Positions 14,365-22,427 of a stretch of 64,000 bases of DNA are shown here, in pieces. The first letter of the stretch is position 1, and every line of letters starts with the position of its first letter. The stretch covers positions 62,001 to 126,000 of the forward strand of contig OZ248415.1 in the NCBI GenBank assembly GCA_965234325.1, in the 5' to 3' direction. This DNA comes from Limnohabitans kasalickyi. Its GTDB lineage: Bacteria > Pseudomonadota > Gammaproteobacteria > Burkholderiales > Burkholderiaceae_C. Below the pieces are notes generated by a model. That model was not told the origin of the DNA. It was given only the letters and a program-made list of their open reading frames with translations, and did no database searches. The translations under genes and the position numbers were made by a program.

Positions 14365-17358
14365 TTAAATGAGCGCTTGTTGCAGCGAGGCGCTGGCCAT
14401 GGGCCTTAACCGCGCATAGTCCAGAAGCTCCGCCAAACGGGCGCCTTTGCCTTGCCACTCATACACCACTGACTCACCCAGCAACACGTAATGCCAAGGT
14501 GGCCCGCCGCGTTGTTCTTCGGTGAGGGTGTTGATGCGATCACACCAGGCCAACGCGGCTTTCAGTTTGCGTTTCACATTGGGGTGGATGGTTTGTTCCT
14601 GGCCTTTGGTTTCGACCAAGTACACCGCGCCTGGGGTGTGCACCAGAAAGTCGGGTGAATAGAAGGCGGGCAGGCCGTCCTCTTTCACGTAGCGCAGGCG
14701 GGCAAAGGTGTGGCGGTTTTCGCTGATCTTGCAAAACGCCAGCACCTGCGTGTCAGCTTGTGCCCAATGGATGAACGACTTTTCTAGTCCGCCGCTGCGG
14801 CTGGGCCAGCCCAGTCGGGTGTAGATGCACTTGGACACTTCCAGCGATGCACTCTCGCGCACCATGAGCTTGGGTACTTCGCTCAAATAGCGCAGATGCA
14901 CTTCGGTCTGGCCCGTGGTGTGCTTTTCTTCCGATTCGAGCAGGCCGACTGCAAACACCTTGGTGATGTGATCTACCACAGGCTGCAAAAGCAGCAAGCG
15001 CCAGTTCTCATCTTCCAGCGGGTTGAAGGTGCCTGCAAACAGTTGCGTCCAGACGAAGTCGTCGATCCAACCCGTCAGTTCGGCGGTGTTCACTTGCAGA
15101 TAGGGCTTGGCCAGGTGCGTGGCGATCTTGTTGCCCTTGGGCAGTGGCTCGCTCAGCGCCTGGCTGATGCGCCGCGTCAAGCGCGACAGGTAATCGTTGT
15201 AGCCGCTCACGTTCATGATTGCGCCGTCCACCCGGTAATCACCAAACAGCGTGGAACTTTGCAGGTCTTGAGAGATAAAGGTGTCACCCTTACCCAGCAT
15301 GCCCTTGAGCTGCTCCGATGTCATGGCCGTGAAGGCGGGTAGGGCGGTCACGTCGATCTGGTTGTGGTCGCGCAGTTCATCGGCTTCTTGCAGGATGAAC
15401 GGGATGCCGAAGTCAAAGGCTTCAAAGCCTTCGCGCAGTTCTGCTGCGATCACGTCACCCGTGGCTGAGCTGCCGTCACCGTCGTCATCGCCTGTGGTGC
15501 CAGCCAGTCCTTCGTTGATCAGATCGTCATAGAAAGACTGAAACGCCGGGTGTTCCACGATGGACAGCACATCGAGCAAGCTGCCAGGTTCTTTGCTGGC
15601 TTCGATCAGTTCGCGGTTTTCGCGTTTGATGTCGTTGTATTCGGCGTCGCGCCACATCAGGCGCAGGCCGCGCCCGATGGTTTGCTCCAGCAGAATCTGC
15701 GCCTGGCTGGAGCGCAGCGGCACGATGACGCAGATGTTGTTCACGTCAAAGCCCTCGCGCAGCATCAACACGCTCACGATTACACGCGGGGTGGCGTGGT
15801 GGTCCACGCTGAACAGGCGCTCGCGCACAGGAGCCCAGTCTTTTTCGCCCAGCTCAGCCTTTTTGCCCGAGTCGATGGTCATCACCTCGTCTTCGCTCAG
15901 GCCTTCTTGGTCGCGCAAGAACTCGGCCACCAGCGGTGACACGGTGGTGTCTTCGCAGACCACCAGCATCTTGGGGTGACGGTGCGGGTCAATGGCGGCA
16001 AAGTCTTTTTCGAGCTTGCGCAGCTTGGCCAAGCCTGCCCGCAGCATCACGCGCTGGCCTTCGCTCAGGGCGGGGTTACCCGATTCATCGCGCTCGGCTT
16101 TGAACTCCAGCGGCAATGCGCCGATTTCTTTGCGGCGGTCCAGCACCAGCGACTTGACTAGCCCGGCACGCATGGCGCTTTTCAGGTCAAAGTCGGTCAC
16201 GATGTGCGGAAAGTAAACCTTGCGTTTGTTCTTGCCCGAGCCCACGTCGTTGTAGGGTGTGGCCGAAAAGTCCACCTGCACAAAGCGGCGACCCTTGGTC
16301 TGAGCGATGCGACTCAGACTTTTTTGCCATTCCACTTCGGTGGTCTCGCCTTCGCGCTTGAACTCGTGAATGTGGTGCGCTTCGTCGTTGAACACCATCA
16401 GCTCGGGCAGCTGCGCCAAAAACTCCAGCACATTGCCGCGTGCATACCGGCGGTCCAGCACGTCCAGGCTGTTGCCCGTGGCGCGTCCTGGCGTCAGCGG
16501 CAGCACCTGCGCCACCACATCTTGCGGGTCCATCGGTGCTCCCAAGGCTTCGACTTCTTCGATGTCTTCGGTCACATCGCCACCGTCTGACAGCAGGTGC
16601 CAGTTGGTGATGGCGATCATGCCGTTGCCCGTGGCTTTGAGGCCAATGTCGTTCTTGCTGCACACATTCCCTCGCACAAAGGCAAATACCGACTCGCGAT
16701 GTGCCTCGGGGATGAACAGGTCGGCAAACTTGGCCATGTCCGAGCTGACGAAGTCACGCGAGCCATTGCCACCCGCAATGAGCTTGCCGCAAAACGCATC
16801 GAGCAAGCGCTCATAAACAATCAGACCAGGCGCCACCACCATGAACTGGCGGGTAAAACGTGGGTCGTCAATGCCTTCGGCCAGCGCGGCAGTTTTGTTG
16901 AGCAGCTGCCAGATCATCAGCGCTTGCAGCACCCAGGTCTTGCCTGTGCCCGTGGCCATCTTCAGGCAGTACTTAGGGTGGCCGTGTTTGTCGGCAGACA
17001 CCTCATTCAGTCGCGTGCCCGTCAGCAACGCATCGGGCGCGGCGGCGCGGTACAAGTCCAGCAGCGTCCAGCGGTCAAGGCCAGCGCCGAGCACCTCGTG
17101 CGCCACGATGGCGTTCAAGATGGCTTGCTTTTGTCCGGCGTGGAAGTTCAGACCTCCACCACGTGTGATGCTCCCACCCCGGGCCATCACCATGTCTTCG
17201 CCAAACCACCAGGCCAGCAAATCGGCGGTGGTGGGCGTAACCAGTTTCAGAATGTCTGCTGCACCCGATTCGAGGCCCAGGCAAAGCTGATTGGTTTTGG
17301 CGGTCAGGCCTGCGGCCAGGGCCAGTTGGTCATCGGCTTTGTGAGCTGCTGTACTCAT
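14365..17358 (-). CDS. res: Type III-like restriction subunit (helicase-nuclease)
   Basis: A 997-residue SF2 helicase with nuclease tail. Walker A ATGTGKT is at about 135-141, DEAH at 325-328, motif III-like FSATPY near 365, and motif VI QTIGRGLR near 590. At the C-terminus a PD-(D/E)xK nuclease is visible as SPDF (Asp about 903) and ETK (Glu 916, Lys 918). In type III systems this subunit translocates DNA and cuts when two unmethylated sites meet. The gene overlaps the methyltransferase gene by four bases (ATGA), so the pair is one operon. Neighbouring toxin-antitoxin and nuclease genes support a defence role. Confidence 0.92.
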   Translation of the reverse strand: MSTAAHKADDQLALAAGLTAKTNQLCLGLESGAADILKLVTPTTADLLAWWFGEDMVMARGGSITRGGGLNFHAGQKQAILNAIVAHEVLGAGLDRWTLLDLYRAAAPDALLTGTRLNEVSADKHGHPKYCLKMATGTGKTWVLQALMIWQLLNKTAALAEGIDDPRFTRQFMVVAPGLIVYERLLDAFCGKLIAGGNGSRDFVSSDMAKFADLFIPEAHRESVFAFVRGNVCSKNDIGLKATGNGMIAITNWHLLSDGGDVTEDIEEVEALGAPMDPQDVVAQVLPLTPGRATGNSLDVLDRRYARGNVLEFLAQLPELMVFNDEAHHIHEFKREGETTEVEWQKSLSRIAQTKGRRFVQVDFSATPYNDVGSGKNKRKVYFPHIVTDFDLKSAMRAGLVKSLVLDRRKEIGALPLEFKAERDESGNPALSEGQRVMLRAGLAKLRKLEKDFAAIDPHRHPKMLVVCEDTTVSPLVAEFLRDQEGLSEDEVMTIDSGKKAELGEKDWAPVRERLFSVDHHATPRVIVSVLMLREGFDVNNICVIVPLRSSQAQILLEQTIGRGLRLMWRDAEYNDIKRENRELIEASKEPGSLLDVLSIVEHPAFQSFYDDLINEGLAGTTGDDDGDGSSATGDVIAAELREGFEAFDFGIPFILQEADELRDHNQIDVTALPAFTAMTSEQLKGMLGKGDTFISQDLQSSTLFGDYRVDGAIMNVSGYNDYLSRLTRRISQALSEPLPKGNKIATHLAKPYLQVNTAELTGWIDDFVWTQLFAGTFNPLEDENWRLLLLQPVVDHITKVFAVGLLESEEKHTTGQTEVHLRYLSEVPKLMVRESASLEVSKCIYTRLGWPSRSGGLEKSFIHWAQADTQVLAFCKISENRHTFARLRYVKEDGLPAFYSPDFLVHTPGAVYLVETKGQEQTIHPNVKRKLKAALAWCDRINTLTEEQRGGPPWHYVLLGESVVYEWQGKGARLAELLDYARLRPMASASLQQALI

Positions 17359-19502
17359 GCGGCCTCCACGGTGGAGACCACTTCGGCTTCAAAGCCAAAC
17401 ACATCGACCACGCGCACGCACACTTTGCGGGCACCTGTTTTGGCGGCGACGGTCACTTGCGCCTGCGTGACCACGCGCAGCACATCGGCATCGTTGGCGG
17501 TGTTGCCCCGGTAGTCTTGCCAGACGGAGCGGAACACCTTGCCGTCGTAGTCCGGGTCCACCGCCCAATACTCGATCAGGGCCAGCGGCTCCTTGTTGGC
17601 CACTTGCTGCAAGGCTTGGCGGTTTGCGTCGTCCAGATTGATCGCCTCGGGCGAGAGCAGCACATAATTTTTGAGCTTGACCGTGAGTGTTTCGGTCGAG
17701 GGTTCATCGCCTGCATTGGCTGACACTTGGCGTGTGATCGGCTCGATGGTCAGGTATTGCAGCGACGAGAACCGCACTTGACCACGCAGCTTGTCGATGC
17801 CGCCTTTTTTCTTGAGGCGGTCCATCAGGTCGGGTGGGATCACCAGCACTTCGAGGCGGCTGTCGTTGAGCGCGGTGATGGTTTCTCCAATCGAGGGCTC
17901 AAAGTTCCAGCCCAGCACCACCACGCGGTCCCAGCCGCCCATGAGGTTGTCGCGCTGCGCGATGGCCTTTTTGAGTGTGGCCATGCCGGTGAGCTTGTTG
18001 GGCGAGTCGGCCAGTACCAAGGTTTTGCTGCCCCGGCCAGCGCCGAGAGCCATGCCCGCAATTTGCCCGAGGTTGCGCTGCGGGTTCACATCGGGAGGCA
18101 AGGGCAGGGCACCGTACAGCGAGAGGACGATCTGCGACAAATCGCCAATGCGGAAATCCCGGCCCAGATGTGCTTTTGCTGCTTCGACTTGGTAGTCGCC
18201 GATGGCTTGGTAAAGGAACGGTTTGGCCTCTTGGTCGATAAGGCGTTTGCGCATGATCATGCAGGCAGGTTTGCCGAGATCGGTTGTGATCCAGCGGCGG
18301 CCGAGCTTTTCGGCGACAGCGGCTGTGGTGCCTGAGCCTCCATTGAAGTCTGCTACAAGTGAGCCCTCGTTAGAGGATGATCGCACGATGCGTTCCAGTA
18401 ACTCTTCGGGCTTTTGAGTTTGGTAGCTGATTCGCTCATCTGCTAGATGGTGAATTTTTCCAATGTCAGTCCATACGGATTGGATTGCCAAGCCTGGCAT
18501 TTCATCCAAGTAGTACTTGTATCGAACAAGTCCCTTACCCGTGTAATCCAAGCGTCCTTCTGACTTGTAGCGTTCCATTGTTTGAATCGGACAACGCCAA
18601 GAACGCGTAATACCGTTCCATTCATATATGTACCCGCCACCTGATAGTCCTGAAGCCGATAAGTCAGCGGATCGATAGCGCCGCCCAGATTCCTGCTCTA
18701 TATATTTAAATTGACGTTCTATGTACTCACTTGTGTATGGCGTGTACTGCCTATTCCAAATATTGTTGCGTGTTTTTTTATAGAAAAAAATCACGTCATG
18801 TACCGCACCGAAAGCACTCGCGTCTGAGTGCGCTTCAGAGCGTTTCCAAATAATCTCATTCGTAAAATTGTCTTTGCCAAACACTTCATCCAAGACCAAC
18901 TTCACGTAATGCCCCACATGCCAGTCCAGATGCACGTAGATGGACCCGGTATCGGCCAGCAGTTCACGCATCAAGATCAGGCGCGGCGTGATCATCGCAA
19001 GGTAAGAGGCAGTGCCATCGCTCCAGGTGTCTGAATAGGCGAATTGCTCGATCACCGTGGGCTTTTGCTCGATCTCCATACCCGGCAGTGTGACCTTGGT
19101 GCGGTAGTCGGCCTTAGAGTCAAAAGGCGGGTCGATGTAGATCAGGTCCACCTTGCCGCGCAGGCTGGGCGTGTTCTCGTCACCCGCAAGCAAGGCGGCC
19201 ATGGCCAGCAAGTTGTCGCCATAAATCAGCCGATTGGCCCAAGGCGCTTCGGGCGCGGCACCCAACGTGGCTTGTGGGTTTTCGATCAGGCTGGCTTGCC
19301 CCGGTGCAAACACCTCGCGCTGGCTGGTCCTGTTTTGCTGGGTGACCCAGTCTTGCGCTGCGGTGTCACGGGCTGGCAGCACCACTTCACGGGTCTGTAG
19401 CCCCACACGGTGGCGGCTCTCGATGCCTTCCAGGATTTTTTCAGCTTGTTTGCGGCCGTTGGCCACGATGTCGGGGAGTTGTTCGAGGAGGGACTTGGGC
19501 AT
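17355..19502 (-). CDS. mod: Type III-like DNA methyltransferase (modification and specificity subunit)
   Basis: A 715-residue beta-class methyltransferase: catalytic motif IV DPPF at residues 124-127 precedes the AdoMet-binding motif I DFNGGSGTT at about 385-393, the order typical of type III Mod enzymes that make N6-methyladenine. The region between (about 221-350) would be the target recognition domain and is encoded by markedly AT-richer DNA (about 18450-18840) than the rest. The C-terminal ~300 residues (WNFEPSIGETITALN, DYDGKVFRSVWQDYRGN) probably serve subunit contact. It recognises DNA for both modification and cleavage by Res. Confidence 0.93.
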   Translation of the reverse strand: MPKSLLEQLPDIVANGRKQAEKILEGIESRHRVGLQTREVVLPARDTAAQDWVTQQNRTSQREVFAPGQASLIENPQATLGAAPEAPWANRLIYGDNLLAMAALLAGDENTPSLRGKVDLIYIDPPFDSKADYRTKVTLPGMEIEQKPTVIEQFAYSDTWSDGTASYLAMITPRLILMRELLADTGSIYVHLDWHVGHYVKLVLDEVFGKDNFTNEIIWKRSEAHSDASAFGAVHDVIFFYKKTRNNIWNRQYTPYTSEYIERQFKYIEQESGRRYRSADLSASGLSGGGYIYEWNGITRSWRCPIQTMERYKSEGRLDYTGKGLVRYKYYLDEMPGLAIQSVWTDIGKIHHLADERISYQTQKPEELLERIVRSSSNEGSLVADFNGGSGTTAAVAEKLGRRWITTDLGKPACMIMRKRLIDQEAKPFLYQAIGDYQVEAAKAHLGRDFRIGDLSQIVLSLYGALPLPPDVNPQRNLGQIAGMALGAGRGSKTLVLADSPNKLTGMATLKKAIAQRDNLMGGWDRVVVLGWNFEPSIGETITALNDSRLEVLVIPPDLMDRLKKKGGIDKLRGQVRFSSLQYLTIEPITRQVSANAGDEPSTETLTVKLKNYVLLSPEAINLDDANRQALQQVANKEPLALIEYWAVDPDYDGKVFRSVWQDYRGNTANDADVLRVVTQAQVTVAAKTGARKVCVRVVDVFGFEAEVVSTVEAA

Positions 19503-19552
19503 GTTGACTTCGTTGTTGTCTCTGAAACAGCAGAAACTAAAACGTAATCATA

Positions 19553-19573
19553 AGTTACGTTAATTACGTAACT
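19553..19573. promoter_or_regulatory. Candidate operator between mod and the divergent regulator
   Basis: AGTTACGT (19553-19560), five bases TAATT, ACGTAACT (19566-19573): perfect 8-bp arms in an AT-rich divergent promoter region of 119 bases. A half-site-like AACGTAAT lies just to the left. It is a likely binding site for the regulator at 19622. Confidence 0.6.
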
Positions 19574-19621
19574 ATTTAATTCTGTCACTTGACGGCTAGC
19601 GGTGGCGGATAGCGTAACCAC

Positions 19622-20029
19622 ATGGAAAACGCAAAGACTATGTTTGCGAACCGGTTACGTGAGGCAATGCAGGCTGCGGGCTACGAGCCTAAGCCTGCCG
19701 TGCTGGAACGCGAGTTCAATACCCGTTACTGGGGCAAACCCATGACGTTGCACGGCGTACGCCGTTGGCTGCGCGGTGAAACGTTGCCCACGCATGACAA
19801 ATTATTGGTTTTAGCTGCGTGGCTGGCGGTTCCGCCTGAGCGCCTGAATTACGGTGACGAAATTCATCGGAAAGTTGAAACGCGCAAGGCGCGTTGGGAC
19901 AGTGGTATCGGCTACCAAGACCGAGATATTTTTGAGGCGTTTCTCAAGTTGCCAGTGCCACAACGCAAACTGATCCGAGAAGTGATCTTGACGTTTTCCA
20001 AGGTGCATTCAGAAACACCGAAGACATAG
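19622..20029 (+). CDS. HTH regulator of the restriction-modification operon
   Basis: A 135-residue protein with an N-terminal helix-turn-helix-like region (FANRLREAMQAAGYEPKPAVLEREFNTRYWGKPMTLHGVRRWLRGETLPTHDKLLVLAAWLAV, about 8-70), resembling XRE-type DNA-binding proteins where the second helix is embellished. The C-terminal part is helical (DIFEAFLKLPVPQRKLIREVILTFSKV). It is transcribed away from mod and faces a perfect inverted repeat, the layout of a controller gene that delays or limits restriction. It could also be a leftover of another element. Confidence 0.65.
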   Translation: MENAKTMFANRLREAMQAAGYEPKPAVLEREFNTRYWGKPMTLHGVRRWLRGETLPTHDKLLVLAAWLAVPPERLNYGDEIHRKVETRKARWDSGIGYQDRDIFEAFLKLPVPQRKLIREVILTFSKVHSETPKT

Positions 20030-20044
20030 TGTTTTACCAAATGC

Positions 20045-20075
20045 AAAAAGGGCCTCACGCGTGAGGCCCTTTTTT
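20045..20075. terminator. Terminator palindrome, copy 2
   Basis: The same 20-base palindrome as at 13731, with A-run before and seven T after. It lies 16 bases past the regulator stop at 20029. Confidence 0.88.
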
Positions 20076-20094
20076 TGAGTCAAACCTAGTCGAT

Positions 20095-20208
20095 TTACAA
20101 GGCTGGGTAATCCGTGTACCCCACCGCCCCAGGCGCATAAAACGTTTTAGGTACGGCCGCATTCAGCGGTGCGTTGAGTTTCAGGCGTTGAACCAAGTCG
20201 GGGTTGGC
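20095..20208 (-). pseudogene. Duplicated 3' fragment of the old-yellow-enzyme gene
   Basis: Reads A-N-P-D-L-V-Q-R-L-K-L-N-A-P and on to ...TFYAPGAVGYTDYPAL then TAA, identical in protein sequence to the C-terminal 37 residues of the gene at 21289-22377. Six codons differ, all at the third base and all synonymous (GTT/GTG, CCG/CCC, GTA/GTG, CCT/CCC, GCG/GCT, TAC/TAT). Upstream of this the frame runs into unrelated sequence, so it has no proper start and is not a working gene. Confidence 0.9.
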
Positions 20209-20213
20209 AAGCC

Positions 20214-20265
20214 ACCTTGGCCCGGGTAGCAGTACGCGGTATATTTTCGCTAACCGGGCCAAGGT
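20214..20265. repeat. Near-perfect inverted repeat at the repeat/insert junction
   Basis: ACCTTGGCCCGGGTAGC (20214-20230) pairs with GCTAACCGGGCCAAGGT (20249-20265): 16 of 17 positions match, with an 18-base loop. It begins six bases after the direct repeat ends, so it marks the edge of foreign DNA. No T-run follows, which argues against a simple terminator. Confidence 0.7.
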
Positions 20266-20303
20266 GTCCCACCTCCGCGCGCCGGTTAACTTGAACGTTA
20301 GTC
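20249..20303 (+). other. Possible degenerate integron attC-like site before the nuclease gene
   Basis: The stretch opens with GCTAAC and ends with TTAACTTGAACGTTAGTC, resembling the right half of attC recombination sites (…TTAACTCAAGCGTTAG…). It is 55 bases long, close to the shortest known attC. The gene starts 22 bases later, as in an integron cassette. A matching GTCTAAC occurs at the gene's stop (21066-21072), but no intact second site follows. Weak evidence. Confidence 0.3.
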
Positions 20304-20324
20304 GTCGTAAAAGGAGATTCCCAC

Positions 20325-21074
20325 TTGGCAACCCTCAATGAAAAACCGGTCCGCTTACTCATGCAAGACATGATCGGCTCGATGGGCCTTACACCCGGGG
20401 TAGCCTTCACCCGCGAGCAAGCAGTGCAGTGGTTCCAGGAGCACTACCCGAACGTCAAGCAAGGCACTGTTGCGGCACTCCTTATCCGTTTGTCTACGAA
20501 CATCCCGACCCGAATGCAATACAGCCCGAAGGCAGATGGTTCGGATGATCGCTTCTTCAAACTGAACAGTTCGCAGTTTCGGCTGTATGAACCTGGTGTC
20601 GACCCGGTACCCATTTCTTCATTAACACCTGTCGAAGAAGATCAGGTTGAAGTGACGGTTCAATCATCTAACGAATTCGCGTATGAACACGATCTGAGAG
20701 ACTACCTCGCAAGGAACCTTCACATTATCGAACCGTCTCTCAAACTGTATTCCGAGGAAGGAATTACCGGTGTTGAGTTTCCGGTTGGCGGCCGTTTCAT
20801 TGATATCCTGGCGGTAGATGCAAGCGGCGGCTACGTCGTAATTGAGCTCAAAGTATCAAAGGGCTACGACCGAGTCGTGGGTCAACTACTTCGATACATG
20901 GGCTGGATCAAAAAGAATCAAGCAGAGCCTAGCCAGGCCGTTAGGGGCGTGATTATTGCCAAAGAGATCAGTACCGATCTAGTCCTTGCATGTTCCGAAC
21001 TTAGCGCAGTTTCGTTATTTGAATATTCGCTGTCCGTATCTGTGAAGCGTGTCGAAAATTCCAATGACGTCTAA
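20325..21074 (+). CDS. NucS/EndoMS-like (DUF91) nuclease with extra N-terminal domain
   Basis: A 249-residue protein starting at TTG with AAAGGAG eight bases upstream. Residues 1-100 form a helical domain (LLMQDMIGSMGLTPGVAFTREQAVQWFQEHYPNVKQGTVAALLIRLSTN). Residues 115-245 match the NucS-type PD-(D/E)xK nuclease: EHDLRDYLARNL, FIDILAVD (Asp 160), YVVIELK (Glu 174, Lys 176), RVVGQLLRYMGWI. Such enzymes cut mismatched or branched DNA; with an added N-terminal domain they may be defence nucleases. The gene is visibly lower in GC than its neighbours and lies between direct repeats, so it is acquired DNA. The 162 bases after it hold no gene. Confidence 0.82.
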   Translation: MATLNEKPVRLLMQDMIGSMGLTPGVAFTREQAVQWFQEHYPNVKQGTVAALLIRLSTNIPTRMQYSPKADGSDDRFFKLNSSQFRLYEPGVDPVPISSLTPVEEDQVEVTVQSSNEFAYEHDLRDYLARNLHIIEPSLKLYSEEGITGVEFPVGGRFIDILAVDASGGYVVIELKVSKGYDRVVGQLLRYMGWIKKNQAEPSQAVRGVIIAKEISTDLVLACSELSAVSLFEYSLSVSVKRVENSNDV

Positions 21075-21232
21075 CTAAACTCAACGCCTACTCACCCCAA
21101 CCGCCCATACCCCCACCAAACCCGCATCCCGTCATCATCGAACATAACCCAGTAAATCCATATGCCAAAACAGCAAAGTGTTCAGGCCAGATGCACATGG
21201 CGGCAGATGGATGTGACCGGCTAGGCGCTAAA

Positions 21233-21402
21233 AAATGCAAAAGGGCCTCACGCGTGAGGCCCTTTTGTTTGAGTCAAACCTGGTCGATTTACAAGGCTGG
21301 GTAATCCGTATACCCCACAGCCCCAGGCGCATAAAACGTTTTGGGCACGGCCGCATTCAGGGGTGCGTTGAGTTTCAGGCGTTGCACCAAGTCGGGGTTG
21401 GC
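21233..21402. repeat. Direct repeat, right copy (terminator plus true nemA 3' end)
   Basis: Partner of 20039-20208. Here the codons belong to the intact nemA gene, so this is the resident or functional copy. Confidence 0.9.
21239..21268. terminator. Terminator palindrome, copy 3 (after nemA)
   Basis: The same 20-base palindrome with four A before and TTTT-G-TTT after, 21 bases past the nemA stop. Confidence 0.88.
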
Positions 21403-22377
21403 GATGTAGGGGCGGCCAAAGGCGATGGCGTCGGCACGGCCTGAGGCTATGGCGTCAATGGCCATGTCGCGGGTGTAGCCGTTGTTGGCAATGTAGGTGC
21501 CTTTGAAGGCTTGGCGCGCGCCTGCGTAGTCAAAGCCCGGTACGTCGCGTGGGCCACCAGTGGAGCCTTCGACGAAGTGAATGAAGGCAATGCCGCGTTT
21601 GTTGAGTTCTTCCACCAAATGGCCAAACACGGCTTGGGGGTGGCTGTCGGACGAGTCGTTGGCAGGGCTGACAGGCGAGAGGCGAATGCCCACGCGGCCT
21701 GCGCCGATTTCGGCCACACACGCATCGACCACTTCGAGTGCAAAGCGGCAGCGGTTTTCTACCGAGCCTCCGTACAGGTCGGTGCGGTGGTTGGCCCCAT
21801 CGCGCAGAAACTGGTCGACCAAATAGCCGTTGGCGCCGTGAATTTCTACGCCGTCAAAACCGGCACGCATGGCGTTGGCTGCGCCGCGGCGGTATTGGTT
21901 CACCACCTCTTGAATTTCTGCCACGCTCAAAGCATGGGGCACGGGCGCATCTATTTTTCCGTTGCGGGTGTAGGCGGCAATTTTGGGTTGTACGGCCGAG
22001 GGCGCGATGGGCTGTGCGCCGCCAGTCAATTCAGGATGGCTAATGCGGCCTACATGCCAAATTTGCGCCACGATTTTGGAGCCTGCGTCGTGCACGGCTT
22101 GGGTGATGGGCTTCCAGCCTGCCACCTGTTCGTCCGAGTAAATGCCGGGCGTGGCCATGTAGCCTTTGCCCTGCGGCGACACCTGTGTGCCCTCGCTGAT
22201 GATCAGGCCCGCGTTGCTGCGTTGGCGGTAGTACTCAATGTTGATGTCGCTGCCGGGAATGTCGCCCGCCGCTTCGTCGGCTCGGCAGCGCGTCAAGGGC
22301 GCCATGACCACGCGGTTGGCTACCTCAATGTCGCCGATGCGGGTGGGTTGAAAGAGTTTCAAGGTGTCAGCGGTCAT
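21289..22377 (-). CDS. nemA: Old yellow enzyme family alkene reductase
   Basis: A 362-residue FMN-dependent reductase of activated C=C bonds (N-ethylmaleimide reductase type). FMN and substrate motifs are in order: VVMAPLTRCRA, QIWHVGRISH, GFDGVEIHGANGYLVDQFLRDGANHRTDLYGGSVENR, and IAFGRPYIANPDLVQRL at the end. The HxxN substrate-binding pair is seen in HGAN. It is full length. Its 3' end is copied at 20095-20208. Likely single-gene transcript with its own terminator. Confidence 0.94.
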   Translation of the reverse strand: MTADTLKLFQPTRIGDIEVANRVVMAPLTRCRADEAAGDIPGSDINIEYYRQRSNAGLIISEGTQVSPQGKGYMATPGIYSDEQVAGWKPITQAVHDAGSKIVAQIWHVGRISHPELTGGAQPIAPSAVQPKIAAYTRNGKIDAPVPHALSVAEIQEVVNQYRRGAANAMRAGFDGVEIHGANGYLVDQFLRDGANHRTDLYGGSVENRCRFALEVVDACVAEIGAGRVGIRLSPVSPANDSSDSHPQAVFGHLVEELNKRGIAFIHFVEGSTGGPRDVPGFDYAGARQAFKGTYIANNGYTRDMAIDAIASGRADAIAFGRPYIANPDLVQRLKLNAPLNAAVPKTFYAPGAVGYTDYPAL

Positions 22378-22427
22378 CGGTCGAAATTCCTAAATACGGG
22401 TCAAAGGGCAAAGCTGAATTGTGCGGG

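Larger units (their letters stand above)
20039..20208. repeat. Direct repeat, left copy (terminator plus nemA 3' end)
   Basis: 170 bases nearly identical to 21233-21402 in the same orientation. It contains the terminator palindrome and the last 37 codons of nemA. The two copies differ by small indels in the A/T runs of the terminator, one change between terminator and gene, and six changes inside the codons. Similarity stops abruptly at 20208. Confidence 0.9.

Noticed and set aside
13731..21268. The three repeated palindromes as a CRISPR array
   Set aside because: Only three copies, kilobases apart, each at a gene end with A- and T-runs; they are terminators.
20039..21402. The direct repeats as ends of an insertion sequence
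   Set aside because: No transposase gene and no short terminal inverted repeats at the boundaries; the repeats contain host gene sequence.
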